The notes under the pieces were generated by a model. That model made no database searches. It worked only from the letters and a program-made list of their open reading frames with translations, and was not told the DNA's origin. From Nannobrachium achirus (lineage: Eukaryota; Chordata; Actinopteri; Myctophiformes; Myctophidae), in assembly GCA_963921795.1 (NCBI GenBank), contig OY997659.1, forward strand, positions 55,355,872 to 55,419,871: a stretch of 64,000 bases of DNA, written 5' to 3'. A program made the translations under genes and the position numbers. Shown piece after piece: positions 1 through 11,200 of this stretch (position 1 is its first letter; each line of letters begins with the position of its first letter).

Positions 1-288
1 CATGATCCTAGCATTTATGGTTCACGAGAGGTCATTAGATATGGTTGGCATACCCAGCTCTCTATCAAACCCCTAGTTTAATTTCACCAAATAACATGTC
101 AAACCCTAACCCAGGGTTCAAAGCAGATGTGTTGGGGTTCTAGGGGCTCTAGGGCAAAACAGTAAAAGGATTCTTGTTCGGCTCGGCAAGCTGAGCGCAA
201 GCACGTGTGTTTCATTTCTCTACGACCCCTAGAACCATGCCGCCTTTGAATCTAGGCTGCTCATAGAGAAAGTTGACCTCTGGGGAGG
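1..288. repeat. Interspersed repeat mosaic
   Basis: No gene is visible. The sequence (CATGATCCTAGCATTTA, then CACGAGAGGTCATTAGATAT) recurs at about 2290-2420, 17250-17520 and 24580-24850, and inverted at about 18960-19080. It is therefore part of a dispersed repeat family that carries short CCCTAACCC motifs. Confidence 0.6.
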
Positions 289-480
289 GGGGGTGGCTCA
301 ACAGTCTACTGGTCAAGACGTCCGCCTAGAGAACCGTGGTCACAGGTTCAAGGCTGGCTTGGAGCAGGGGTAACATTCTCACGTAAGGTTCCCCCTACAA
401 CACGTGGACTACTGAGTAATATTTTGTATTCATCATTGATATAATATTTGGAGGAGGGGGAGGAGAAGCGAGGAGGGGAA
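289..480 (+). mobile_element. tRNA-derived SINE-like copy
   Basis: A head beginning GGGTGGCTCAACAG and containing GGTTCAAGGC resembles a pol III promoter, with a box A-like TGGCTCA region and a good box B. It is followed by a constant tail (GGACTACTGAGTAATATT, then a GGAGGAGGGG-rich stretch). The same head and tail recur at 14752, 17549, 22084 and 24881. The recurrence is directly seen; calling it a SINE is inference from the box B and tRNA-like layout. Confidence 0.55.
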
Positions 481-599
481 TGGTAATGTTAGGGTCCTTT
501 ATGCTAATTCGGCCTTTTACTAATGGTCTTTGATAAGTTATCGGTTTAATTGGCATTAAACACTTTGTAAGCCGTCCGCACTTGCCCGTACTTGCCCGG

Positions 600-1110
600 A
601 CCACCCAGTGCGCCAGGTCGTACATTCCCGTACTTTTGATATAAATGATAATAATAAAAAAAAAAAACGATCGGCCGTTCTTCTCTGTGTCTTTTTGGAG
701 CCATCTGAAAGGGTTAACATCCCCTCTCACACATTTTCTGGACGTGGGTGTGCTACTCGTATTATCCAGCAGGCCACGCCGTTTACTTACATTCTGGCAG
801 CATGCATGCCTGGCTGCTTACTCCCTCATTCCACGGAGAAGACACTCGACAGCAACATCAGACAAAATCACTGGATTACAAGCATCTATGTTTCTGTACT
901 TTGATCGCGGACTCAATCACGCTCGGGCACCGCTTCCCTATGGATGTTTTCCCCGTATCGCTCTATGTTAATGACCGGACGAGAACAGACTTCTGGACCA
1001 TGAAAAAAGGTTGGCCAAACAAAAAAAAACCCGTTCACGGAGCGATCCGATTGTGTTGTTATGATTACGTGCTTTACTTTTTTAAAACATGTTTATAAAT
1101 AAATAGGATA
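600..1110. other. Unassigned stretch
   Basis: Three overlapping short ORFs in different frames lie here, but none has a recognisable motif, a start context or a copy elsewhere in the window. It contains A-runs near 655 and 1020 and an AT-rich end (TTTATAAATAAATAGG). It could be a transposon fragment inserted into the surrounding repeat. No gene is claimed. Confidence 0.3.
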
Positions 1111-1499
1111 TTTGCTCGGCAGTACCATAGGTAAAGGGGGTTCTGGGGGGGCTGGCAAAGAGTGGCATCTCCTCAGCCACAGACAAAGGTCTCCACAGTA
1201 TATCTTGGATCTTGGTCAGATCCCCCTCAAGGATTTTTCTATCGGGGAGGGGAATTGTAAGGTTAGGGATTTTTCATGCTAAGTGGAACCTTTACTAATG
1301 GTCTTTGATAGGTTATTGGTTTAATTTGGCATTGGCATTGTGGGGGATGGGATTATCAAGAATTTGGTGTCTTTTTGTCTCTATACCTTTCAGCAAGCTC
1401 AAGAGCCTTCGGTTAGGGTTGTAGGGATCTTTTATAGGTATCTAGTCCGTAATAAAATTAATTTTGATAAGTAATTGAAAAGGAGATATCTTCTCGAAA

Positions 1500-1965
1500 C
1501 GGGGTCTTTTTCGCAGAGGCAGGAGAGTTTCTGAACTGCAATGCCGAGCCGATTCCGTTGGTATCAGCCTTGAGTATATGGCGTGCAAGGCCGCTGAGTG
1601 GATTCAAAAAAGAAACCACTGCCCCTAAACTCGGCTACTGCTGTCTAAAGGCTCATAAGTCCGGAAAAGACGGTCTGGAGGGTCTCTCCTTCGAACTGCA
1701 CCTCCCCTCCGCTTCAGTGAACACGTGTGTTGAGGCTGGAGCGCAGGGAATGATTCTAATTTGAATGGTTTTAAAAAAGGTATAGACCCAATAACTAAAA
1801 AACGACCCTAACAAAGGTTCACGTGTGACAAGCTCAAGTCGCATAGGCAGGACTCTGTGCTTTGTGCTCGGATCACAGTAAAGACAAGGGACTAGTGTAT
1901 GCCTGGTCCAAAGAACAGACCTCACAGACCTTCCAAGGCTTTACTAAGGCCCAGTGAAATTCATG
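1500..1965 (+). repeat. Copy of the window-wide R repeat family
   Basis: This block (GGTATCAGCCTTGAGT, then CAGACGG-type and CTCTCCTTCGAACTGCAC segments, then GAATGGTTTTAAAAAAGG) recurs in + orientation near 16200-16970, 23530-24300, 46920-47350, 47720-48150 and 48500-48770, and inverted near 19400-19900 and 26740-27230. The short open frames it carries differ among copies and are not conserved as protein, so it is annotated as a repeat rather than a gene. Confidence 0.7.
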
Positions 1966-2560
1966 CGATGACAAGCCAAATTCTTATTAAAAGCAATTCA
2001 AGTCCCTGTCTCCATTTGATAACGTGACCTTTGACTGAATATCAGTCACATAAAGGGGGTCGGCAGATGACCAATCACTATCAGTTCTTTTTCAGGGTAG
2101 GCTGCTGAACACCTAGACGTCTCCATTATGATGATAGCATCTACGGTTCCCAAGAGGTCACTCAAAATACTTCATATCACGAAAATCTAGCCAGGCTGAG
2201 AATGAGGCCTCCGTCCAACTTATTAACAAACCCCCTTGTTGTTTCAGCCAATTAACATTGAAACTCTAACCTACATTTTTAATTTAGGGGCATGGTCCTA
2301 GCATTTAGGGTTCACGAGACGTCATTAGATATGGATGGCATAGCCAGCTCATTATCAAACCCCTAGTTAGAAACCCTAACCCAGGGTTCAAGGCAGATTT
2401 GTTGGGGTTCCTGGTGCTGGGTTAGTTCGGCTTGGTTAAGCGAGTGCAAACATGCATGTTTAATTTCACTAAGACCCCTAGAACCATGCTGCCTTTGAAT
2501 TCAGGCTGCTTAAATTGAATGTTGACTTGCGGGGGAGGGAGGGTGGTTCACAGTCTACTG
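1966..2560. repeat. Repeat-derived intergenic DNA
   Basis: The sequence matches the repeats at 1-280 and 16990-17300 (CATTATGATGATAGCATC, GTCACTCAAAATAC and similar phrases). No coding potential is visible. Confidence 0.5.
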
Positions 2561-2564
2561 GTAA

Positions 2565-2697
2565 GCCAAGCCCCAAGATCCGGCATGACTGGAAGGCATT
2601 CACAACCGATCGTGGCCTTCAAATCAGGTACACGGAGGAGGGTAAGAAGCGGCAGCTGGATAAGGGAGAGGAGCCTAGCAGCGAATGTGAACATTGA
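2565..2697 (+). pseudogene. Fragment of LINE ORF
   Basis: Translation of the + strand gives PKIRHDWKAFTT followed by RYTEEGKKRQLDKGEEPS. This matches, with substitutions and a small deletion, residues about 333-370 of the 1034-aa LINE protein at 8214-11318. The segment lies directly behind a SINE-like GGGTGGTTCACAGTCTACTGG head, so it looks like a chimeric or recombined scrap. It is far too short to function. Confidence 0.75.
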
Positions 2698-2951
2698 ACA
2701 GATCTATAAGCTCAACATGTGAAATATGAAGGTATTTAAGTTAAATCTAACTATAACACAGATTAATTTTATCGGATATCCATATCGGCCAAAATGTCAT
2801 TAATAACCCTAACCCTTCATCTTAAATGGTTTTAACATATTGATGTTTTTTCATATCCAATATCATATCAACAAGTTAGGTTAGGCCCATAACTCATCAA
2901 ATACCGTTCCTAACTCCACCCACATCCAATCAATTGCACCTGCTTGCAGGT

Positions 2952-2958
2952 TATAAAA
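2952..2958 (+). promoter_or_regulatory. TATA box of gene A
   Basis: TATAAAA in the context GGTTATAAAAGGG lies about 140 bases before the first coding exon. It is followed by a purine-rich leader (AGAGAGAGACACAGAG). The equivalent place in gene B on the minus strand reads TTATACAAGG, a weakened box. Transcription would start near 2980-2990; the exact start cannot be seen. Confidence 0.7.
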
Positions 2959-3097
2959 GGGTGAAGGAAAGGTCCATTTTCCTTTCCCACTCACTGTCAG
3001 AGAGAGACACAGAGATAACCAGAGAGAAGCAGAGAGAAATTAGAGACACACTGAGACACAGAAAGAACACCAACAACAGGATCTAGATCTGATCAAC

Positions 3098-6000
3098 ATG
3101 CCTGTGAGTTACTATCATTTTGTTGGATATTGTTTAACCCTAACCCTTTTTTTACTTTGTTACAAGTAGAATTGATTTATAATGAACATGTGTGCATATT
3201 TTGGGGAGCAGAGACTTATTCTATCGTAAATGGTTTTAAAAAAATGTATTGACCCAGTCCTTAATGTAATGTGATGTAAGTCTGAAACCTCTCTGGTAAC
3301 TTGCCATGTTGTCTGCCATGAAAGTCACTGAAATGCCATGATAGTTAAGGCCCATAACTCATCAAATACCGTTCCAGTGAGAAGCCATGTGTGTCTGCCA
3401 TACCCTAACCCTACATTTTGCGGAGCAAAGACTTATTCTATCGTAAATGGTTTTAAAAAAACGTATTGACCCAATCCTAAATGTAATGTAATGTAAGTCT
3501 GAAACCTCTCTGGTAACGTGCCATGTTGTCTGCCATGAAAGTCACTGACATGCCATGTTAGTTTAGGCCCATAACTCATCAAATAACCCCACCCTAACCC
3601 CAATCAATTACACCTGCTGGGAGCAGAAGTCCATTTTCTAACCCCACCCTAACCCCAATCAATTACACCTGCTGGGAGGAGAAGTCCATTTTCTCTTTTC
3701 CACTCACTGCATGTCATCTGAAACAAAAAGAACAATAACTGAACAACACTAACAAAGCGAGTAGTACTCTAAAACATCTGATCAACATGCATGTGAGTTA
3801 CTATCATATCATTGAGTTGTCTGCTAACATGACAACATTAATTTGATGCCTCTGCCCAGCTATCAAGCTACCCTGCTCTGCTAACATAGCTTGTTGGAGT
3901 TGGTTGGTTTATTTTATAATCTGCTTGGAGACTATAAGTACATTTCAATCACAACTCAATACAAACTATGCTATGGTAACATGTTAGCTAGTTAGGCCTA
4001 CCCAATTTCTCATCAAACCCATTTGATTCCCTAACCCTAACTCTTCCCAGCATCTCATCAATCCCCTTTGTTAAGTAGCCAAATTACTGAAACCAACCCT
4101 AACACCAATATATGAGAGATTGCTTGACCTGAGACATGTTATATAACAAAACCTCTCTGGTAACTCTACTAATCACAATTTTTAACTTTTGTTTTAGTCT
4201 TCCGTCGACAAAGTTGAATGCCCCATATGCGGGAAAGATGTGTACCTCACTTCCCACCTCAAGAATGGGCACAAATTTGGAGAGGATAATAATGTAGAGA
4301 GGCTTCTTGTACAAGACTATGCCTATGGAAAGTAAGTAAAGTTGACTCCAGCAGTGTCATTGTTTGATGAGAAAATGATTGTTGTTTAATGGTGTAATAC
4401 CATTAAACTGCTTTCTACACACACTGATTTGACATACCTTGTCTACACTTGTTTTGCAACTCTAGAGTCCACAAAGACAAATTAGTGTGCCTCATTTGTG
4501 GCAAGGGAGACATTGGAAGGATGGACAAACATCTAGCTGATGCCCACAACCTAGAAGTAAGTTAATAATCCTGCAAGGGGTTCAAAGTAGAATGCAAGTT
4601 TATAAGAATCTCATTGACCCAACATCCTGTGATTGACCTGGCTGTACATTGCTTTTCAAAAGGGGGAAGAGAAAGAGCGGTTTGTTACTGGTTCAAAAAG
4701 AATCAGGACAGTCGAGAAGTTGGCGGAACTTCGAGCCTCAGGGGTCCCGCTAATCAGCAGGCTGGACCTTAATCAACACGGTAGGTCCAATTACCGTTCC
4801 ATTTGTAAGTTTACTTGTGTTGTTTAAGGTCAACTACATTAATAATGTTTGTTTTAACAGCTCCAGCTCCTCACGCCGCCGCCCCTCAGGCTCCCCCTGA
4901 ACAGGCTGCCCCCCAGGCTCCCCCCCAAGCTCCCCCTCAAATGGCCGCCCCTCAGCCTCCACCTCAATTTGCCGCCCCTCAGGATCCCCCTGAACAAGCT
5001 GCCCCCCAGGTTCCCCCTCAAATGGCCGCCACCCCTCCGCAGCTTGAGGCTGACCAAGAACTGCTGAGTAAGAACAATTGCCTTTCCAATTGTTAGAATA
5101 CTTGTGTTCTTTAAGGACAACTACATTAATGATGTTTGTTTCAACAGCTACACCTGATGTGCAAGACCTCTGGTATAGAGCCAACCAACCTCTCCTTGAT
5201 GGCGAGGCCCCTTCCACATCAGGTGCACCTGGCCCTGTAGGTCCACAAGGTGAGAACAATTACCCTTCAATTTAGGTTATATTGCATTTATTGGGTCTTT
5301 TAAGATAGGGATTGATATGAAATTCTGCCTAACCAAATCAACCTTGAATAATAACTATATGGGCTAACCCTGACAGCAAGGATATCTATCTGTATTAATT
5401 ATGTTTGTTTAAATTCAACCCCAGGATGCTCGCAGAGGCGCTGCCTCACCATGAGGAAATATGCACACAAGCTTTGGCAAGAGAACATAGTTCTCAAGAA
5501 AAGGCTGCGCGAGCTGGAGGCCTTTAGAAAGGCAGTAACCCCGAGCAAGGTTAGGCGGGGAGGCCAAAAGGGCGGGAAGGCGACGAGCAAATCCACTCGG
5601 GGCGAGGAGAACCTCTATTGTAAGTATCCTTTTTATTTTTACCATAGTTTAATTGAATGTGTTTGTGACTAATCCTGTTTTCACTCAAGAATATGTTTAT
5701 GTTTGCAGCCATCATCTGTCAAATTGTAAAAATACTTGTGTGTGTGACTAGATCAATAATGCTATATGCCAATTGATAGAAAACGGGCCTGACAAAATCT
5801 ATATAAAAGCAATACATGGGTCTTGAAGAATAATTGTTTGGTTAACTCAATCATAATGAGTGTTTGTATGGATTACAAGAACTGTTGCATATTTTCTTAA
5901 TTTCTTCCCCTCATCCGTCTTTCCCTCTACTAGCCCCCACTGCCTCGGGACCAGCGTCAGCTCCTCTGGTAGCCGATCGGCAGCTGACCACCCCTCCGGG

Positions 6001-6199
6001 TTCCCAGGCCCAGCGCCCCTCAAGCCCAAAGCCTGATGAGGCTGAACAACAGCCACCTCCCCAACACCAGCTCCTTGGGACGATGAGCAGATTCCAACCG
6101 CTCCGGAGGGCCCAGGGCCAGCACCGCTCCAGCCCCATCAGCCCCTCAGGATCCTCAAGTCCAGAGCCTCTTGATTTGTCTCTTAAATATTTCTCTTAA
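3098..6199 (+). CDS. Gene A: two-zinc-finger, proline-rich protein with C-terminal PLDLS motif
   Basis: I predict eight coding exons: 3098-3103 (M-P), 4198-4331, 4466-4556, 4663-4780, 4861-5067, 5148-5249, 5425-5619 and 5934-6199. All have GT-AG borders, and together they give 372 codons plus stop without interruption. Exon 2 has a compact finger (CPICG, then H-x4-H) and exon 3 a second (CLICG, then H-x4-H). Exon 4 ends in the family motif LRASGVPLISRLDL. Exon 5 is an Ala/Pro/Gln repeat (AAPQAPPEQ, APPQMAAPQ). Exon 7 is basic with a short coiled coil (KLWQENIVLKKRLRELEAF). The last residues contain EPLDLSLK, a match to the PxDLS motif used by CtBP-recruiting repressors. Exons 5, 6 and 7 are multiples of three in phase 1. 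A is the only intact member lacking the recombinase-like domain of D and E. Fingers plus a CtBP-like tail suggest a nuclear DNA-binding repressor; that is inference. Confidence 0.75.
3196..3575. repeat. Two-copy 217-bp tandem duplication in intron 1 of gene A
   Basis: The phrase GACTTATTCTATCGTAAATG and the following TGTCTGCCATGAAAGTCACTG occur twice, offset by 217 bases, with a few substitutions. The segment is intronic and has no coding role. Confidence 0.7.
3787..3792 (+). other. Alternative first coding exon of gene A (M-H)
   Basis: ATGCAT is followed directly by GTGAGTTACTATCAT, the same donor context as exon 1 at 3098-3103 (ATGCCT then GTGAGTTACTATCAT). It is preceded by a similar leader ending CATCTGATCAAC. 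Splicing to exon 2 (4198) keeps phase 0, so it would swap only the second residue and the promoter. It is a candidate, unproven. Confidence 0.5.
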
Positions 6200-6207
6200 T
6201 TTGAAGA

Positions 6208-6233
6208 AATAAAGTCCCTTGTTTTGAAATAAA
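6208..6233 (+). terminator. Gene A polyadenylation signals
   Basis: AATAAA occurs at 6208-6213 and 6228-6233, just after the stop codon, and a T-run follows. The tail (GAAATAAAGATTGTTT, then ATCTGAATCGTCATTC) is shared with genes B (27531, minus strand) and D (46367). It therefore marks the true family 3' end. Confidence 0.8.
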
Positions 6234-6344
6234 GATTGTTTTTTTTTTCCAAAACGAAATCTGAATCGTCATTCATCTTCAACCCATAACTCATCAAATA
6301 CTGTTCCTAACCCCACCCCAATCCAATAAATTGCACCTGCCCTT

Positions 6345-7555
6345 GTCCTAGGAATGTCGCATAGAAACCAAACATATATTCACGCGTTTGTCTAGGTGCG
6401 CTTTACAACTTCGTAAAAGATGGGCCCATGAGATTCATCGCTTCATGAACCAAGTCTAACCCTAGTTAGCCTAGGGTTACTCTTTTCGCCTTAATAACGC
6501 AAATACCATAAGACGTCAGATCTCGGTTCCAAGATTTGTTGTAGAGGGCTCCTAGACGAACGCGTGGATGTCTCGAAAGAAAGCTATCTCCTCACAGGGT
6601 TAGCGTCATTTTGGAATTAATGCTTATTGGCTGAGAAAATGATAGGATTTGATGGAATAATGGTTCTGGCAATTCCTTATCAAATCCACCCATTTTTCAC
6701 CAATAACTGAGCAAACATTTACCTCTTCCTAGGAATGTTGCATAGAAACCAAACAAATATCCACACGTTTGTCTAGGTGCGCTTTACAACATGGGCCCAT
6801 GAGATGCATCGGTTCATGAACCAAGTCTAACCCTAGTTACCTAGGGTTACTCTTTTCGCCTTAATAACGCCAATACCATAAGACGTCAGATCTCGGTTCC
6901 AAGATATGTTGCAGAGCACTCCAAGACAAACGCGTGGATGTCTCGAAAGAAAGCTATCTCCTCACAGGGTTAGCGTCAATTTGGAATTAATGCTTTTTGG
7001 CTGAGACAATGATAGGATTTGATGGAATAATGGTTCTGGCAATTCCTTATCAAATCCACCCATTTTTCACCAATAACTGAGCAAACATTTACCTCTTCCT
7101 AGGAATGTTGCATAGAAACCAAACATATATCCACACGTTTGTTTAGGTGCGCTTTACAACATGGGCCCATGAGATGCATCGGTTCATGAACCAAGTCTAA
7201 CCCTAGTTACCTAGGGTTACTCTTTTCGCCTTAATAACGCCAATACCATAAGACGTCAGATCTCGGTTCCAAGATATGTTGCAGAGCACTCCAAGACGAA
7301 CGCGTGGATGTCTCGAAAGAAAGCTATCTCCTCACAGGGTTAGCGTCAATTTGGAATTAATGCTTTTTGGCTGAGACAATGATAGGATTTGATGGAATAA
7401 TGGTTCTGGCAATTCCTTATCAAATCCACCCATTTTTCGCCAATAACTGAGCAAACCTTTACCTCGTCCTAGGAATGTTGCATAGAAACCAAACATATAT
7501 CCACGTGTTTGTCTAGGTGCGCTTTACATCATGGGCCCAAGAGATGCATCGTCAT
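6345..7555. repeat. 370-bp tandem repeat, about 3.3 copies
   Basis: The phrase ATAGAAACCAAAC starts at 6361, 6742, 7112 and 7482, giving periods of 381, 370 and 370. Each unit carries CTAACCCTAGTTACCTAGGG, GACGTCAGATCTCGG and a stem-loop-like stretch (GGATTTGATGGAA, then TTCCTTATCAAATCC). No ORF is conserved. The last copies are near identical, so expansion was recent. Confidence 0.85.
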
Positions 7556-8203
7556 CTCCTCAGCCACAGACAAAGGTCTCCACAGTATATCTTGGTCAGA
7601 TCCACCTCAGCTATTTTTCTATCGGGGGAGGGGAATTGTAAGGTTAGGGATTTTTCATGGTAATTTGAACTTTTACTAATGGTCTTTGATAGGTTATTGG
7701 TTTAATTGGCATTAATGGCATCTAACCACCTGGTGTTAATCAAGCCGGATGAGGTGTCGGTATCCCTCCAATTAGCCAAGATGTTATAGCTCGATGCCAG
7801 ATTATCCAGGGTTAAACTTTTAGTAAAACAATTGTATTTACGGATTCAAGTTTGTATTAATTTAAATCAGAGTCATTATTGTATGATTTGGGTTAGGGAT
7901 AAAATATTATATTTCAGTTTTTTGGGTAAATATTGAAGCCGTTTTTCTATCAAGTCCCTGCAATTTCCATCTAATACCCAGCCCTACATATTACCAAGCT
8001 CCTCCCTTTAGGGGTTAGGTTTTTTGGTTGGCTCGTTATGTGCAAACCCAATCTGAGTTCCCAGAGGTTCTTTTGTTCACCACTAGGGGGGCCCTAACTC
8101 ATAGATAAAGGTTTCCACACTATATCTTGGTCAGATCCCCCTCAAGAATTTTTCTATTGGGGGAGGGGAATGGTAAGGTTCGGGATTTTTCATGCTAATT
8201 GGA
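7556..8203. repeat. Dispersed repeat; contains an intact counterpart of the LINE target
   Basis: This contains CTTTTACTAATGGTCTTTGATAGG at about 7669, the uninterrupted form of the sequence that the LINE splits at 8204/12309. It also contains array-type sequence (GATGCCAGATTATCCAGGG). No gene is seen. Confidence 0.6.
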
Positions 8204-8213
8204 ACTTTTCTCT

Positions 8214-11200
8214 CTAGGTCGTCCTCAGACGAGCCCTCCATCGTTGTTTCCAGTCATCTCGGTTCTCCATACATCTGGCCAGCTCATTGGTGTTCTGTGT
8301 CCCTACGTCTTCCTTGAGTATGTCCACGTATGTTTTTGTGGGACGTCCTCGCGGCCGGTGCCCGTGTGTTGGCTCCCACAGTACCAATTTGCTGGCTGGA
8401 AGCTCCTGGTGTCTTTGGCAGTGTCCTGCTAGTCTCATTCTTCTGGTGGCAATTTTCTCGCTTACCTTTGGTATTCCCTCATACAGGCTCTCGTTTGTAA
8501 CATGTGCACTCCTGTTGATGTTGAGTACTGCACGCAACATTCTAGTGTAGCACCCGTCTAGAGACTTCTGCAGGGTTGGCTTCAGGGTCCAGCATTCACT
8601 GCCATAGAGGAGAACAGACTCCACCGTTGCAAAGAAGAAGCTAAGTTTGATTTGGCGGGGGAGGTTAGAGTTCCATACACTGTTCATGCCGTTCAGGGCC
8701 CTCCAAGCGAGTGCCTTCCTTACTTTAAGGTCTTTCTCAGTTGAGTCGACCCATGCGCCCAGGTACTTGAAGTCCTTGACTTCCTTCAACACAGCTCCTT
8801 CTGTTGTTGTCAGAGGTGAGTGATCAGGTAGGTTATAGGTGATAACCTCAGTTTTCTTAGCGTTTAGCCTGAGACCAACTTTGGCACACTCTATCTCCAC
8901 CCTGTTCAGGAGTTCTTGTGCTTGTTCCATGCTGTCGGAGAGCAGGCTGATGTCGTCCGCATAGTCCAGGTCTGTCAGAACTACTGCGGGATGCCGTCTT
9001 GACCTCCTTGGTGTTAGCGTGAAGCCAAGCTCTTGTTCCCGTCCCCCTATGGCTTTCCTGAGCGCATAATCTAGAACTATGATGAAGAGGTAGGGGGCTA
9101 GGGTGTCTCCTTGCATTACCCCAGCTCGGATGTCAAACACCTCACTGCTGCCATCTGGGGTCACCACTTTGGCCCTTGTTTTTGCGTACATGGTCTCGAT
9201 AGCCCGGAGAATGTTGGGAGGGACATTGTAGGCCTCAAGGATCTTCACCATCTTGCTTCTGTGGATAGAATCAAAAGCCTTTTTGAAGTCAATGAAGCAC
9301 AGTACAGCTGCTAGGTTGTTCTTTTTCACCTCCTCTATTAATCTCCTTAATGCCAGGATCTGTGCTACGGTTGTTCTCTCCTCTCGAAAACCATTTTGGT
9401 TCTCTCTCAGGTGAGGGTCGATGGCATGCCGTATCCTGTTCAGTATCATTCGGTTGAAGACCTTAGCAGTGATACATGTCAGGCTGATGCCTCTGTAGTT
9501 GTCTGGCTTTGAGAGGTCTCCAGCTTTAGGCACCGGGATGATATTAGACAGAGACCATATTTCAGGTTGCTTGTTGTGCTGTAGAGCATTGTTGCAAAAG
9601 TCTAGGATGAGGTTGTCTAGGTCGCAGTTCTTCAAGACCTCTGGGGGTATGCCATCCGGCCCAGCACTCTTTCCCTCTCTTAGGGTGGATTTTGCCCTGG
9701 CGAGCTCGCTGATTGTGAAGGGTCCATCGTCGATGTTCAGGCCCTGGAGGACTGTCGGTATATTTTCCTCCTCTCCCTCTTCCACTGATGTTCCCAGGAG
9801 CCTCTGGAAGTGGTCGAACCATGTTGCCACCCTCTCCTCTGGACTGTGTCCCTCCACCTGGCCCTCCTTGGCCCTCTTCCGCCCTGTCATCTCATTTATT
9901 ACCTTCCAGGCCTCCCCGTATTGCCTTTCACCTTGCGCTGCCTGCACTCTTCGCACACTTTCCATCACTTCTTCCCCTTTGATGGCGTCGTAGGTGCTGA
10001 AGAGAGACTGTTTGGCCTCGTTCAGTGTCTCGCGACCCTCCTCTGTTGGTTCACGCTCAAAGTTGAGTCGTGCTTCCTCCATCCTGCCTCGTGCTGCTAC
10101 AACCTTCGGGTGTCTGGACCGTGGTGGTGCTCTTACTCTGTTCAGCACTGGCACGCACAGTCTGGTCGCCTCCTCATTCGCTGTGATGAATCTCCCATAT
10201 TCACGGCTGGGCTCCTCTCCCCTATCCAGCTGCCGAAAGCGCTTCCTGACTTCCTCCGAGTACCTGGTTTGGAGGCCCGGATTGGTCGTGAATGCCTTCC
10301 AGTCATGCCGAATCTTGGGGCTTGGCTTGGGGACCCTGAGGCTCAGTCGTACCCTCATGGAGACCACACGGTGGTCAGAGCCTACAGAGCTGAACGTGCT
10401 GTATGGCTCAGCGTTCAGGATGGAATTCCTCCACTTTTGCCTCACTAGGATGTAGTCCAACTGGTATAGCCTAGGTAGCTCCCCAGGCCTTGAGGCTCGG
10501 TCTCGGAAGGTCCATCTCTTCCCTGTTCTCTTCCGGAACATGGTGTTCGCTGCCAGGAGCTGGTGTTCCATGAGAAGGGCTGTGAGGTATGCGCCGTTGC
10601 GGTTGGTAGACTCATGGTATGGGAATGGAGCGTCCTCCTGTCCAATCCTGGCGTTGAAGTCGCCAAGGATTGCCAGGAAGTTGTGCGCTGGGACACCTCG
10701 GACTGCTGCTGTGAGGTCCTCATAGAACTTCTCAACATCCTCATGCGATGCCGTGTTAGTGGGCGAGTACACCACTAAGACTGTTGTTACTGGGTTACCT
10801 GCAAACTCAGCCATTAGGATCCTTTCGGTGTGCTTGTGAACCCGTCGAAGGGCCCTGCGCGCCAGAGAACCCAGCATTAGTCCTACACCCCCTGTTGCAG
10901 CCTGGGCCCCGTTTCGCCACGCAGATGCAGTGATGAACGTGCGTTTCTCCACTTTGCGGTAAACTATCTGGTCAACTATCTGGTCATCAGTGGGGTCAAC
11001 AGTGTGGACTCTTCTGTGTTCCTGGACTCCCAGGATCTCTACCCCCTGCTCTTCAGCACAGTGTGCCAATTCCACCAGTCTAGCTTCTTCTCTCACTGTG
11101 CATGCGTTGAAGGTCCCCATTACAAATGGTCTCCGACAACGCATGAGTGCATTGGGTGGGATGCTGTGGTCAGACAGAACCCTCCCTCGTTCCCGTGGGT

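Noticed and set aside
289..362. A tRNA gene
   Set aside because: Box B is good, but the acceptor stem does not pair and the unit repeats with a fixed non-tRNA tail, fitting a SINE-like element better.
1558..1925. Recurrent short ORFs in R-family repeats
   Set aside because: Frames are not kept between the copies at 1558, 16282, 19604, 47115 and 47916, and sequence conservation is not codon-patterned.
6345..7555. Regular direct repeats suggesting a CRISPR-like array
   Set aside because: Units of 370 bp are near identical with no unique spacers, and the DNA is eukaryotic.
9499..10455. Long plus-strand ORFs at 9499-9993, 9810-10448 and 9994-10455
   Set aside because: Shadows on the strand opposite the LINE ORF; no motifs.
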